Positions 1 to 8,461 of a stretch of 33,452 nt of DNA are shown here, piece after piece. The DNA comes from Pseudomonas nicosulfuronedens. GTDB taxonomy: Bacteria; Pseudomonadota; Gammaproteobacteria; Pseudomonadales; Pseudomonadaceae. The notes beneath the pieces are model-generated. The model did not search any database. It was not told the origin of the DNA and worked only from the letters and a program-made list of their open reading frames with translations. The stretch is taken from positions 1 through 33,452 of the forward strand of contig NZ_SWDV01000051.1 of the NCBI RefSeq assembly GCF_005877905.1. The letters are read 5' to 3'. A program made the translations under genes and the position numbers. Position 1 is the stretch's first letter; the number at the start of each line of letters is the position of its first letter.

Positions 1-237
1 ATGCAATGCGCCGCAGAACAGCGCTAGTAATTCGTCACTTGACGAAGAAAGGAGATCGAAGTGCGAAAGTTTTTTGCCCGTGATCTGCAAGAAACATTCG
101 AGCGACTTGGTCAGGCTGTCGATTGATTTGTGTTCCTGCACCGTTACACAAGCGCCTCTAAGGGCGAGAACCGAAGTCTCTTCGAGGCACTCGTAGGGGT
201 AATCCCGGTAGGCAGATATATCCTTGATAATTGTCAT
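1..237 (-). CDS. Unknown protein, N-terminal 79 residues (runs off the left edge)
   Basis: A leftward frame starts at ATG 235-237 and stays open for 79 codons to the window edge. Upstream of the start is a weak purine-rich stretch (AGGGTG) at a plausible distance. The peptide begins MTIIKDISAY and continues as a mostly helical, acidic-to-neutral segment with five cysteines. I do not recognise it. Residues 38-78 loosely recall the helical N-terminal core-binding region of tyrosine recombinases, which would fit a gene next to an element end, but no catalytic residue is visible and this is only a guess. Codon use is less GC-rich at third positions than in the neighbouring Pseudomonas genes, which supports foreign origin. 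The start codon and ribosome site lie within the 235-251 inverted repeat. Confidence 0.5.
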   Translation of the reverse strand, partial: MTIIKDISAYRDYPYECLEETSVLALRGACVTVQEHKSIDSLTKSLECFLQITGKKLSHFDLLSSSSDELLALFCGALH

Positions 238-325
238 AGGTACACCCTATGCCAGAGTCGCCTATAAGGGCTATTTTTGAGCTGTCATATGGGTATAGAC
301 AACATCATGCAAAAAGCAAAAGACC
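1..325. mobile_element. End of an island or transposon inserted in comM (rest lies outside the window)
   Basis: ComM homology stops abruptly at about position 326, just after the Walker B FLDEL motif. The DNA to its left does not encode the expected continuation. It is visibly richer in A and T than the rest of the window and carries a leftward open frame that leaves the window. Short inverted repeats lie near the end (CATAGG/CCTATG at 235-251 and TGTC/GACA at 283-301). comM is a known insertion target of Tn7-related AbaR-type islands in Acinetobacter, so a transposon end is one reading and a recombinase-borne island is another. The exact end, target duplication and transposition genes cannot be seen, so the element class is unresolved. 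Confidence 0.6.
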
Positions 326-1237
326 GAGCTCATCGAGGAACAGCACGCCTTCGTGCGCCAGGGTGATTTCCCCCGGCTGCGGGCGGCTGCCGCCACCGAC
401 CAGTGCGGGGGCGGAGGCGGTGTGGTGTGGCTGACGGAAGGGCCGCTGAGGCCAGTGGGTCAGCGGCCCGCGCCCGGCGACGGAGTGGATCGCCGCCACC
501 TGCAGCGCCTCGTCTTCGTCCAGCGGCGGCATCAGACCGGGCAGGCGACTGGCGAGCAGCGTCTTGCCAGTGCCGGGTGGTCCGCTGAACAGCAGGTTGT
601 GCGCGCCGGCGGCGGCGACCAGCAGGGCGCGCTTGGCAGCGGTCTGGCCCTGCACTTCGGCGAGGTCGGGGTAGGGCGGCGTGGCGCGCAGCAGGCCGTT
701 GGCCGCGTAGGGACGCAGGCGTTCCTGGCCGCTGAAGTGCGCGGCCAGCTCCAGCAGGTGGCCGACGGCGTAGACGGTCAGGCCACTGGCGAGGCTGGCT
801 TCCTCGGCGTTTTCCTTCGGCACCACCAGCGCACGGCCGGCGGCGCGGGCAGCCAGGGCGGCGGGCAACACACCGGGCACCGGCCGCAGCGTGCCGGAGA
901 GCGCCAGTTCTCCCAGGCATTCCAGTTCGTCGAGCCCGGCGGCGTCGGCCAACTGGCCGCTGGCAGCGAGGATGCCCAGGGCGATGGCCAGGTCGAAGCG
1001 TCCGCCGTCCTTCGGCAGGTCGGCCGGGGCGAGGTTGAGCGTGATGCGTCGGTTGGGAAAGTCGAAGCCGGCATTGAGCAGGGCACTGCGGACGCGGTCC
1101 TTGCTTTCCTTCACGGCGCCTTCGGGCAGGCCGACCAGGGTCAGGGAAGGCAGGCCATTGGCGAGGTGCGCCTCGACGGTGACGCCGGGCGCTTCCACAC
1201 CGACCTGGGCGCGGCTATGGACGATGGCGAGGGACAT
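305..1237 (-). pseudogene. comM: comM (YifB family Mg-chelatase-like AAA ATPase), truncated by insertion
   Basis: ComM is a hexameric AAA+ helicase that extends branch migration during natural transformation. The first 304 residues match the family: the N-terminal YifB/Lon-like domain (about 1-170), Walker A GPPGTGKT at 219-226, the FRQPHHTAS motif at 267-275 and Walker B ending FLDEL at 300-304. After this only six unrelated residues (GLLLFA) precede a stop. Family members are about 500 residues, so the C-terminal 190 or so, including the sensor and arginine-finger regions and the C-terminal Mg-chelatase part, are missing. The ORF is therefore most likely non-functional. It follows ubiK by 39 bp on the same strand, as in PAO1. 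Confidence 0.93.
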
Positions 1238-1276
1238 GGATCACTCCTGGATCGCATGCCGCCCGCCCGATGAGCG

Positions 1277-1555
1277 TTATTCGGTGGGGACGGCGGTATC
1301 GGCAGGCGGCGAGAGCTTGGCTTCCATCTCCGCGACCTTGGCTTCGAGCGCCTCGAGGCGGGCGCGGGTGCGCGCGAGGACGACCATCTGGCTGTCGAAT
1401 TCGTCGCGGCTGACCAGGTCGAGCTTGCTGAAGGCGCTCTGCATCAGAACCTTGAACTGGGCTTCCAGCTCGGCCTTCGGCAGGGGCGATTCGCCACCGA
1501 ACAGGCGTCCGGCTTGTTGGCTGATGGCATCGAGGAAGGCTTTGGGCGGCAGCAT
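1277..1555 (-). CDS. ubiK: Ubiquinone biosynthesis accessory factor UbiK (YqiC/BMFP family)
   Basis: UbiK is a small cytoplasmic accessory protein of the Ubi complex needed for efficient aerobic ubiquinone synthesis. The 92-residue product has the usual length and layout: an amphipathic N-terminal half (LPPKAFLDAISQQAGRLFGG) and a C-terminal coiled coil (about 45-82) with the typical SRDEFDSQMVVLARTRARLE pattern, ending in a flexible tail. It lies directly upstream of comM in the same direction and is divergent from glnK across a 403-bp regulatory region. Identification rests on sequence pattern and on the ubiK-comM order known from PAO1 (PA5289-PA5290, from memory). Confidence 0.9.
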   Translation of the reverse strand: MLPPKAFLDAISQQAGRLFGGESPLPKAELEAQFKVLMQSAFSKLDLVSRDEFDSQMVVLARTRARLEALEAKVAEMEAKLSPPADTAVPTE

Positions 1556-1626
1556 GGTTCATGGGTTCCGGATTGAATCAGAGCGCAGTCTATCACGCAG
1601 CCGGCGCTGGCTGCGGCGCGTGGGGT

Positions 1627-1643
1627 TGCACGCTTTTTGAGCA
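1627..1643 (+). promoter_or_regulatory. Putative NtrC-binding site upstream of glnK
   Basis: The 17-bp stretch TGCACGCTTTTTGAGCA matches the known NtrC pattern TGCACC-N5-GGTGCA at most arm positions. It lies about 110-125 bp upstream of the sigma-54 promoter, a typical enhancer distance. A second, weaker site follows at 1673-1689. Confidence 0.55.
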
Positions 1644-1672
1644 GTGTGCCCGCTCGGCGTGCGCGCTTTCGG

Positions 1673-1689
1673 TGCGCCAAAAGCGCGCT
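1673..1689 (+). promoter_or_regulatory. Second, weaker NtrC-like site
   Basis: TGCGCCAAAAGCGCGCT has the same 17-bp layout as the site at 1627-1643 with more mismatches. The two centres are 46 bp apart. Paired sites are usual for NtrC enhancers, but this one alone would be weak evidence. Confidence 0.35.
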
Positions 1690-1730
1690 GGCGAATCGCC
1701 AGAAACCCCGTTTTTGCGCCAAGTGCCTGA

Positions 1731-2297
<567 letters not shown>

Positions 2298-2338
2298 GCC
2301 AAGCCCACACCGAACCCCACGCCCCAGGAGAAACAACA

Positions 2339-3673
2339 ATGACTCTGCGCAAATACGCAGGGCTAGGCGCCCTATTGCCCCTCGCAATGCCCGGTCTGGC
2401 CTTGGCCGACGAGGCTGCGGCCCCCGTCCTGAACAGCGGCGACACCGCCTGGATGCTGATTTCCAGCGCCCTGGTGCTGCTGATGACCATCCCTGGCCTT
2501 GCCCTGTTCTACGGCGGCATGGTGCGCGCCAAGAACGTCCTGTCGATCATGATGCAGTGCTTCGCGATCACCGCGCTGATCAGCATCCTCTGGGTCGTTT
2601 ACGGCTACAGCCTGGCCTTCGATACCGTCGGCATGGAAAAGGGCGTGGTCAACTTCGCTTCCTTCGTCGGCGGCCTGGACAAGGCCTTCCTCAGCGGCCT
2701 GACCACCAGCGGCCTGACTTCCGCCGCCGCGCTGTTCCCTGAGAGCGTCTTCGTGATGTTCCAGATGACCTTCGCGATCATCACTCCGGCGCTGATCGTC
2801 GGTGCCTTCGCCGAGCGCATGAAGTTCTCTGCGATGCTGATCTTCACGGCGCTGTGGTTCACCCTGGTCTACGCACCGATCGCCCACATGGTCTGGAGCG
2901 GAGACGGCGGCCTGCTGTGGGACTGGGGCGTGCTGGACTTCGCCGGCGGCACCGTGGTGCACATCAACGCCGGTATCGCCGGCCTGGTAGCGTGCATCGT
3001 CCTCGGCAAGCGCAAAGGTTATCCGACCGCTGCCATGGCTCCGCACAACCTGGGCTACACCCTGATCGGCGCCGCTCTGCTGTGGATCGGCTGGTTCGGC
3101 TTCAACGCCGGTTCCGCTGCTGCCGCCAACGGCACCGCTGGCATGGCCATGCTGGTTACCCAGATTGCCACCGCCGCCGCCGCCCTGGGCTGGATGTTCG
3201 CCGAGTGGATCACCCACGGTAAGCCGAGCGCCCTGGGCATCGCTTCCGGTGTGGTTGCCGGTCTGGTTGCCATCACTCCGGCTGCCGGTACCTGCGGCCC
3301 GATGGGTGCCATCGTGATCGGCCTGGCTGCCGGCGTGATCTGCTTCTTCGCCGCCACCAGCCTCAAGCGCGCCGTCGGTTACGACGACTCCCTGGACGCC
3401 TTCGGTGTGCACGCTGTCGGCGGTATCGTCGGCGCCCTGCTCACCGGCGTGTTCGCAGCTCCCGCCCTGGGCGGCTTCGGCACCGTGACCGACATCGGCG
3501 CGCAGCTGTTCACCCAGTTCAAGGGCGTGGCCTTCACCATCGTCTACACCGGGATCGTCAGCTTCGTGATCCTCAAGGTCCTGGACCTGGTCATGGGCCT
3601 GCGCGTCTCCGAGGAAGAGGAAACCGTGGGTCTGGACCTCTCCCTGCACAACGAGCGCGGCTACAACCTGTAA
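2339..3673 (+). CDS. amtB: Ammonium transporter AmtB
   Basis: AmtB is an inner-membrane trimeric channel for ammonium/ammonia. The 444-residue product starts with a signal sequence (cleavage likely after about residue 23, ALA-DEA) followed by 11 hydrophobic segments. The pore twin histidines are His208 (VVHINAG) and His358 (GVHAVGG). The segment WIGWFGFNAGSA at 250-260 is the conserved Amt motif. The C-terminal cytoplasmic tail (SEEEETVGLDLSLHNERGYNL) holds residues known to couple with GlnK. It is co-oriented with glnK and ends before a strong terminator. Confidence 0.97.
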   Translation: MTLRKYAGLGALLPLAMPGLALADEAAAPVLNSGDTAWMLISSALVLLMTIPGLALFYGGMVRAKNVLSIMMQCFAITALISILWVVYGYSLAFDTVGMEKGVVNFASFVGGLDKAFLSGLTTSGLTSAAALFPESVFVMFQMTFAIITPALIVGAFAERMKFSAMLIFTALWFTLVYAPIAHMVWSGDGGLLWDWGVLDFAGGTVVHINAGIAGLVACIVLGKRKGYPTAAMAPHNLGYTLIGAALLWIGWFGFNAGSAAAANGTAGMAMLVTQIATAAAALGWMFAEWITHGKPSALGIASGVVAGLVAITPAAGTCGPMGAIVIGLAAGVICFFAATSLKRAVGYDDSLDAFGVHAVGGIVGALLTGVFAAPALGGFGTVTDIGAQLFTQFKGVAFTIVYTGIVSFVILKVLDLVMGLRVSEEEETVGLDLSLHNERGYNL

Positions 3674-3693
3674 GGGTTCGCGCAAGTTCGACG

Positions 3694-3723
3694 AAGGGCG
3701 CCCTCGGGCGCCCTTTGTTTTTT
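3694..3723 (+). terminator. Rho-independent terminator after amtB
   Basis: A perfect 10-bp stem (AAGGGCGCCC / GGGCGCCCTT) with a 2-base loop is followed by TGTTTTTT. It begins 20 bp after the amtB stop and separates the operon from yjbQ. Confidence 0.9.
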
Positions 3724-3778
3724 CGATCAGCACGCTAGAATGCGCGCGCATCACCGTAGCCGACGGAGGAGGCCCGCC

Positions 3779-4204
3779 ATGTGGCAGCAGAAGACCATCA
3801 CCCTGCGCCCTCGCCCGCGAGGTTTCCACCTGGTCACCGACGAGATTCTGGCTGCGTTGCCGGAGCTGTCGAGGTGCCGGGTGGGCCTGCTGCACCTGCT
3901 GTTGCAGCACACCTCCGCTTCGCTGACGGTGAATGAAAATGCCGACCCCTCGGTGCGCCGCGATTTCGAGCGATTCTTCAATCGCCTGGTGCCCCAGGGC
4001 GGTAGCGGCTATGAACATGACTACGAAGGTCCGGATGACCTTCCGGCGCATTTCAAGGCCAGCCTCCTGGGCTGTCAGCTGACGCTGCCGATACAGGAAG
4101 GAGGCTTGGCAATGGGCACCTGGCAGGGTATTTATCTCGGCGAGCACCGAGACCACGGCGGCCCGCGCAGGGTCGTGGCGACCTGGCAGGGCGAGCCTGT
4201 ATGA
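3779..4204 (+). CDS. yjbQ: YjbQ/UPF0047 family protein (secondary thiamine-phosphate synthase type)
   Basis: The 141-residue product has the family motifs [21 protein letters not shown] (about 44-64), the [21 protein letters not shown] block and the C-terminal [16 protein letters not shown]. Family members have a weak thiamine-phosphate synthase activity that can suppress thiE loss; the true physiological role is uncertain. The start at ATG 3779 is preferred over an in-frame ATG at 3740 because GGAGGAGG lies just upstream and family proteins begin near this Trp-Gln-Gln. It sits between amtB and sutA, as in PAO1 (PA5286 from memory). Confidence 0.9.
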   Translation: MWQQKTITLRPRPRGFHLVTDEILAALPELSRCRVGLLHLLLQHTSASLTVNENADPSVRRDFERFFNRLVPQGGSGYEHDYEGPDDLPAHFKASLLGCQLTLPIQEGGLAMGTWQGIYLGEHRDHGGPRRVVATWQGEPV

Positions 4205-4282
4205 ATTTTTTCCGGCGGCGTTCGTCAAAGCGCGCAGCTGGGCTATAACTAACGTGCTTTGCAGCACCACAGAGGTTGAACA

Positions 4283-4615
4283 ATGAGCGACGAAGAACTG
4301 GAACAGGACGAGCTGGACGGCGCTGACGAGGACGATGGTGAGGAACTCGCCGCGGCTGACGACGGCGACGCCGAAGCAGACAGCAGCGATGGGGATGAAG
4401 CCCCTTCTCCCAAGGGCGGTGGCAAGAAAGCCAAGGCCGCTGCGGAAGAAGAGGAACTGCCCTCTGTCGAAGCCAAGCAGAAGGATCGTGACGCACTGGC
4501 CCGCGCGATGGAGGAGTTCCTCACTCGCGGTGGCAAGGTGCAGGAGATCGAGCCGAACGTTGTGGCTGACCCGCCCAAGAAGCCGGATAGCAAATACGGC
4601 AGCCGCCCTATCTGA
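4283..4615 (+). CDS. sutA: RNA polymerase-associated factor SutA
   Basis: SutA is a small RNA polymerase-binding protein of Pseudomonas that boosts transcription, including rRNA, during slow growth. The 110-residue product has a very acidic disordered N-terminus (1-45, rich in Asp/Glu), a central helix (EAKQKDRDALARAMEEFLTRGG, about 63-84) and a conserved C-terminus VQEIEPNVVADPPKKPDSKYGSRPI. This matches the P. aeruginosa protein closely as I recall it, with a slightly longer acidic tract. A TATAAC box at 4243-4248 is a candidate -10. It ends before a bidirectional terminator. Confidence 0.93.
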   Translation: MSDEELEQDELDGADEDDGEELAAADDGDAEADSSDGDEAPSPKGGGKKAKAAAEEEELPSVEAKQKDRDALARAMEEFLTRGGKVQEIEPNVVADPPKKPDSKYGSRPI

Positions 4616-4628
4616 TAGCTGACGCTTC

Positions 4629-4674
4629 ATGAAAAAGCCCCGCCGCTCCTCAAGGAGCGGCGGGGCTTTTTCAT
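4629..4674. terminator. Bidirectional terminator between sutA and the HAD phosphatase gene
   Basis: Perfect 22-bp inverted arms with a 2-base loop have A5 on the left and T5 on the right, so the hairpin can terminate transcription from both convergent genes. Confidence 0.93.
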
Positions 4675-4700
4675 GTCCATTTGTTGCATTGTTCAGTTAT

Positions 4701-4779
4701 GTAGGAGCGAGCTTGCTCGCGAACCGCCCCGAGTCTCAGAGCCGCCCGGAGCGCCGTTCGCGAGCAAGCTCGCTCCTAC
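4701..4779. repeat. REP-type inverted pair, GTAGGAGCGAGC family
   Basis: Two perfect 24-bp inverted arms (4701-4724 and 4756-4779) surround a 31-base loop. The unit beginning GTAGGAGCGAGCTTGCTCG is a well-known Pseudomonas extragenic palindromic element. It lies in the intergenic space between convergent genes. Confidence 0.9.
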
Positions 4780-4793
4780 GAAAAGCCCATGCG

Positions 4794-5486
4794 TCAGAGC
4801 TTTGCCAGGATACCCGGCAGCTCGGAGAGGTTGTGGATGATCGCGCTCGGTGCTTCTTCGCCATCCCACGGCTTGCGCGCCGGGTTGAACCAGATCGCCT
4901 TCATGCCCGCACGGCGCGCCCCGGCGATGTCATCGCTGGGATGGTCGCCGATGTGCACGGCATATTCTGCCGCCACGCCGCCGCGCTTGAGGGCTTCCTG
5001 GAACGGGTGCGGGTCGGGCTTGCCGACGCCCAGCTCTTCCGCGCAGAGGGCAAACTGGAAGTAATCGGCCAGGCCCAGACGCCGCACGTCGGCATTACCG
5101 TTGGTGAGCACGCCGAGGATGAAGCGGTTGGCCAATTGCTCCAGGGTCGGGTGCACCTCGGGGAACAGCGCCACCTGGTGCCGCGCGTGTAGGAAGGTCT
5201 GGAAGCCGGCCTCGGCCAGTTCGGTCGCCTCGGGCTGCGGATAACCGGCATCGAGCAAGGCGTGGAGCAGGATGCGCCGGCGCAGTTCGCTCAGGCGGTG
5301 GCGCAGCATCGGGTCCTGCTCCATCAGCCGCGAACGGATCGCCCACAGGTGCTCGATGGGCACCGGCCCCAGCTGCGCCGCGTTCACGGCGAGCCAGTCG
5401 CGCAGGGTGGCTTCGGCGCTGTTCATCACCGGGGCAACGTCCCACAGCGTGTCGTCGAGGTCGAAGGTGACCAGGCGGATACTCAT
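4794..5486 (-). CDS. yigB: HAD-IA family hydrolase, YigB-type flavin-pathway phosphatase
   Basis: The 230-residue product is a HAD phosphatase: motif I DLDDTLWD (nucleophile Asp9, acid/base Asp11), motif II TNGN (about 143-146), motif III Lys in GKPDPHPF, and motif IV GDHPSDD. E. coli YigB dephosphorylates 5-amino-6-(5-phospho-D-ribitylamino)uracil in riboflavin synthesis and FMN in vitro. The assignment here rests on fold plus context, because it is the last gene of the dapF-yigA-xerC-yigB order. Its ATG overlaps the xerC stop by 4 bp (ATGA), indicating translational coupling. Substrate is inference. Confidence 0.9.
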   Translation of the reverse strand: MSIRLVTFDLDDTLWDVAPVMNSAEATLRDWLAVNAAQLGPVPIEHLWAIRSRLMEQDPMLRHRLSELRRRILLHALLDAGYPQPEATELAEAGFQTFLHARHQVALFPEVHPTLEQLANRFILGVLTNGNADVRRLGLADYFQFALCAEELGVGKPDPHPFQEALKRGGVAAEYAVHIGDHPSDDIAGARRAGMKAIWFNPARKPWDGEEAPSAIIHNLSELPGILAKL

Positions 5487-6388
5487 TCTTCTGCTCCGGG
5501 TTTACGGCGTGCCCGCGGGTGGGCCTGGTCATAGACCGAGGCGAGGTGTTGGAAGTCCAGGTGGGTGTAGATCTGCGTGGTGGCGATGTCGGCGTGGCCG
5601 AGCAGTTCCTGCACCGCGCGCAGGTCCTGGGAGGATTCGAGCATATGGCTGGCGAAGGAGTGCCGCAGCATGTGCGGATGCAGGTGCTGGCCCAGCTCGC
5701 GCACGCCGGCTTCGCGCACGCGCAGCTGGATGGCGCGCGGCGTCAGACGCTTGCCGCTGCGGCCGATGAACACGGCGTTGTCCTGCGGCGACACGGTGGC
5801 GCGTAGCGGCAGCCAGGCCTTGATGGCTTGCCGTGCGGCGCGGCCGACCGGCAGCTCGCGCACCTTGTTGCCCTTGCCGTGCACGCGCACCAGGCCGTCC
5901 TTGAGATCGAGCCATTCCAGGTCAAGTCCGACCAGTTCGGAGAGGCGCAGGCCCGAGGAATAGAACAGCTCCAGCAGCGCCTGGTCGCGGCGAGCGATGA
6001 AGTCATCCTCGACGCCACCGTCGAGCAGTTGCGCGGTACGGTCGGTATCCAGCGTGCGTGGCAGCTTGCGTGCGCCCTTGGGGGCGGCGAGACCGTCAGC
6101 GGGATCGTGCCGACAGCGGCCTTCGCGGATCAGGTACTGGTACAGCCCGCGGGTGGCCGACAGCAGACGCGCCAGGCTGCGGCTGGCGAGGCCCTGCTGG
6201 TGCAGGCGAGCGACGAACAGGCGCAGGTCGCGCACCTGTAGCGCCGACCATTCGTTGATCGAGGATTTCTCACACAGCGCGGCGAGGCGCGCCAGGTCCC
6301 GACGGTAGCCGTCGAGCGTGTGCACGGAGACCTGGCGTTCGCTGCGCAGGTGTTCCAGATAGGCTTGCAGATCGGCGTCGAGCGACAA
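5483..6388 (-). CDS. xerC: Tyrosine recombinase XerC
   Basis: XerC acts with XerD at dif to resolve chromosome dimers. The 301-residue product has the N-terminal core-binding domain (about 1-90) and the catalytic domain with Arg148, Lys172, His239, Arg242, His265 and nucleophile Tyr274, all at the E. coli-like spacing. The start appears to be TTG at 6388 with GGGAG eight bases upstream; no suitable ATG lies in frame between it and the DUF484 stop. It follows the DUF484 gene by 53 bp and overlaps the downstream HAD gene. The name sss is used in older Pseudomonas literature. Confidence 0.95.
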   Translation of the reverse strand: MSLDADLQAYLEHLRSERQVSVHTLDGYRRDLARLAALCEKSSINEWSALQVRDLRLFVARLHQQGLASRSLARLLSATRGLYQYLIREGRCRHDPADGLAAPKGARKLPRTLDTDRTAQLLDGGVEDDFIARRDQALLELFYSSGLRLSELVGLDLEWLDLKDGLVRVHGKGNKVRELPVGRAARQAIKAWLPLRATVSPQDNAVFIGRSGKRLTPRAIQLRVREAGVRELGQHLHPHMLRHSFASHMLESSQDLRAVQELLGHADIATTQIYTHLDFQHLASVYDQAHPRARRKPGAEE

Positions 6389-6441
6389 GCGGAAAGCTCC
6401 CAGTGATACAGCCAGGCTGGCAGCTTACCGCGTTGCGAAGG

Positions 6442-7143
6442 TCAGCGTACCGAGCGCAGTGGTGTGGAGAAGCGCGGCAGGGTCCGCGCGAGGACTTCGG
6501 CGACGTAGCCCAGGAACAGGGTGCCCAGCGAGCTCTTGTAGTGTTGCGGGTCGGGGCTGCCGATCGCCAGCACGCCGTGCAGGCCCTGGAAGGTCAGCGG
6601 CACCACGGCGGCGGAGCCGACCTGCTCGCGTTCGCTTTCGCAGAACAGGAAGGCCAGCTCGTGAGGGCGCAGCACGCCGCAGACGGTCTTGCCGCCCGAC
6701 AGCAGGCCACCGATGGCCTGGTGCGCCTCGGCGCTGCTTACCGAGCGGCCGACCGGCAGGTTGTTGTCACTGAACAGGATCAGGCTGACGTAGGGCACGA
6801 GGAACTCGTGGCGCAGGCTGTCTTCCACCGTGCTGACGATTTCCTCCAGGCTGGTAGCGTCGAGCAGGTCGAGCACCAGGCGGCGGGTCTTGTCGAACAG
6901 GCGGTCGTTGTCGCGGGCGACATCCATCAGCTGCGAGAGCCGATGGCGCATCTCGATGTTGCGCTCGCGCAGCAGGCGTACCTGGCGCTCCACCAGCGAC
7001 ACGGCATCGCCCGGCTGGTGCGGAATGCGCATCTCCGGGATCAGCTCGTCATGATCGACGAAGAATTCAGGGTGCCGGCGAAGATAGTCGGCGACCTGTT
7101 CGGCTTCGAGCGTAACGGTGGGGTCCTGCGGAGTATCGGTCAT
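6442..7143 (-). CDS. DUF484 family protein (YigA-like, GAF-type fold)
   Basis: The 233-residue product has an N-terminal VADYLRRHPEFFVDHDELI motif typical of DUF484, a helical linker (about 50-95, probably coiled coil) and a GAF-like sensor domain (about 97-225). The function is not established; its ligand is unknown. The ATG at 7143 is chosen because it starts the conserved MTDTPQ region; the longer open frame upstream runs into dapF. It lies 11 bp after the dapF stop and before xerC, the conserved order in gammaproteobacteria. Confidence 0.88.
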   Translation of the reverse strand: MTDTPQDPTVTLEAEQVADYLRRHPEFFVDHDELIPEMRIPHQPGDAVSLVERQVRLLRERNIEMRHRLSQLMDVARDNDRLFDKTRRLVLDLLDATSLEEIVSTVEDSLRHEFLVPYVSLILFSDNNLPVGRSVSSAEAHQAIGGLLSGGKTVCGVLRPHELAFLFCESEREQVGSAAVVPLTFQGLHGVLAIGSPDPQHYKSSLGTLFLGYVAEVLARTLPRFSTPLRSVR

Positions 7144-7154
7144 AAGCGTCCCGG

Positions 7155-7985
7155 TTATAGACGTACCTGGCCTTCGAACACCCGCACGGCGGGCCCGGTC
7201 ATCATAACGGGCTGACCCGGTCCTGCCCACTCGATGGACAACCGTCCGCCGGGAAGGTCGATCTGTACCGGCGATTGCAGCCAGCCCTGGCGGATGCCGG
7301 CGACCGCAGCGGCGCACGCGCCCGTGCCGCAGGCCAGCGTCTCGCCGGCACCGCGCTCCCAGACGCGCAGGCGCGCCTGGTGCGGGTTGACGATCTGCAG
7401 GAAGCCGATGTTGGCCTTCTGCGGGAAGCTTTCGTGGATTTCGAGTTTCGGGCCCAGGGTGCGTACCGGCGCGCTGTCCACGTCATCCACGCGCAGCACA
7501 CCGTGCGGGTTGCCCATGGAGATCGCCGCGAGGTCGTAGCGCTGGCCGTCCACTTCGAGGGGATAGCTCAACGCCTCGCCATCGGCCTTGAACGGCACCT
7601 GCTCGGGTTGCAGGCGCGGCGGGCCCATGTCGACGGTGACCTGGCCATCGTTGGCGATGGTCAACTCGATCATGCCGCCCTTGGTTTCCACGCGGATGGT
7701 CTTCTTCGAGGTCAGGCGCTTGTCGACCACGAAGCGGGCGAAGCAGCGCGCGCCGTTGCCGCACTGTTCGACCTCGGTGCCGTCGCAGTTGAAGATGCGG
7801 TAGCGGAAGTCCGCGTCCGGCGTGCTCGGCGGCTCGACGATCAGCAGTTGATCGAAGCCGACCCCGAAGTTGCGGTCGCCCCACTGTTTGACGTGGCGTG
7901 GTTGCACATGGGCGTGCTGGCTGACCAGGTCCAGGACCATGAAGTCATTGCCCAGCCCATGCATCTTGGTAAAGCGCAGAAGCAT
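7155..7985 (-). CDS. dapF: Diaminopimelate epimerase
   Basis: DapF converts LL- to meso-diaminopimelate, used in peptidoglycan and as the lysine precursor. The 276-residue product has the two catalytic cysteines Cys75 (CGNGARC) and Cys219 (CGTGAC), the N-terminal [11 protein letters not shown] signature (residues 5-15) and ISMGNPHGV at 155-163. It appears fully functional. It begins 13 bp after the lysA remnant and leads the DUF484-xerC-HAD genes. With lysA degraded here, its product could become lysine only if another decarboxylase is present elsewhere. Confidence 0.97.
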   Translation of the reverse strand: MLLRFTKMHGLGNDFMVLDLVSQHAHVQPRHVKQWGDRNFGVGFDQLLIVEPPSTPDADFRYRIFNCDGTEVEQCGNGARCFARFVVDKRLTSKKTIRVETKGGMIELTIANDGQVTVDMGPPRLQPEQVPFKADGEALSYPLEVDGQRYDLAAISMGNPHGVLRVDDVDSAPVRTLGPKLEIHESFPQKANIGFLQIVNPHQARLRVWERGAGETLACGTGACAAAVAGIRQGWLQSPVQIDLPGGRLSIEWAGPGQPVMMTGPAVRVFEGQVRL

Positions 7986-7998
7986 CGTCGTCTCGGCC

Positions 7999-8310
7999 TC
8001 AGTCCGGCAGCAGGCTTTCGCCGGCGAACAGCTCTTTTCGTGTTCCGTGGCGACGCACCCAGTGCGCGGCCGAGCTATCCACCAGCACCTCGGCGGCGCG
8101 GCCCCGGGTGTTGTAGTTGGAATTCATGACGAAACCATAGGCGCCGGCCGAACGCGCGGCCAGCCGGTTACCTTCTTCGCGGACGGGGTTGCGGAGCTGA
8201 GCGTGTAGATCGCCGTTACCGCTTTGCAGCATGCCGAAGCGCCCGGCGATTGCCGGCGGCGGCACGTCTGCCGCGAACAGTTGCCCGTCGCGGACGTCGA
8301 AGGCGTCCAT
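7999..8310 (-). pseudogene. lysA: lysA (diaminopimelate decarboxylase) remnant with a large in-frame internal deletion
   Basis: The 103-codon open frame fuses the two ends of LysA. Residues 1-26 (MDAFDVRDGQLFAADVPPPA...) match the LysA N-terminus, and residues about 31-103 match the C-terminus, with [20 protein letters not shown] (53-72) and a closing [11 protein letters not shown]. About 310 residues between them are gone, including the PLP-binding lysine and most of the barrel. The segment 31-50 (SGNGDLHAQLRNPVREEGNR) aligns with the family's ETGDFLAKDRE... block but is unusually divergent. The position between lptM and dapF is that of lysA in PAO1. It cannot be an active decarboxylase. The intact frame and a start 10 bp after lptM suggest it may still be translated. 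Confidence 0.9.
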
Positions 8311-8320
8311 GGGAACGCCC

Positions 8321-8461
8321 TCAGAGACCGTAGCGGTCCTTGCTGTGCTCGCTCTTGGCCTTCTGGTCGTCCGGCAGGTACAGCGGGCCTTTCTGGCCAC
8401 AGCCGGCCAGCGCGGCGGTGAAGACGGCGAGCGCGACGAAGGGAAGCAGCAGTCGCTTCAT
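8321..8461 (-). CDS. lptM: LPS translocon maturation chaperone LptM (lipoprotein LppL/YifL)
   Basis: A 46-residue lipoprotein has a signal peptide ending in the lipobox LAGC with Cys21, followed by [11 protein letters not shown], the family signature. LptM helps assemble the LptDE outer-membrane LPS translocon. The frame is too short for many gene callers. The gene lies 10 bp upstream of the lysA remnant, giving the usual lptM-lysA-dapF order. In Pseudomonas it is usually called lppL. Confidence 0.93.
   Translation of the reverse strand: MKRLLLPFVALAVFTAALAGCGQKGPLYLPDDQKAKSEHSKDRYGL

Noticed and set aside
2372..4630. 752-codon open frame on the minus strand opposite amtB, yjbQ and sutA
   Set aside because: Its product is His/Gly/Gln-rich and low in family resemblance, as expected for the antisense of high-GC genes. 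The plus-strand genes are clear.
4701..4779. Possible CRISPR or attachment site
   Set aside because: There are only two inverted copies and no spacer series, and the unit matches a Pseudomonas REP family.
7144..7317. N-terminal extension of the DUF484 gene into dapF
   Set aside because: It is Arg/Gly-rich shadow sequence overlapping dapF. The conserved protein begins at MTDTPQ.
8311..8400. N-terminal extension of the lysA remnant overlapping lptM
   Set aside because: Homology to LysA begins at MDAFDV and the extension is an off-frame reading of lptM.
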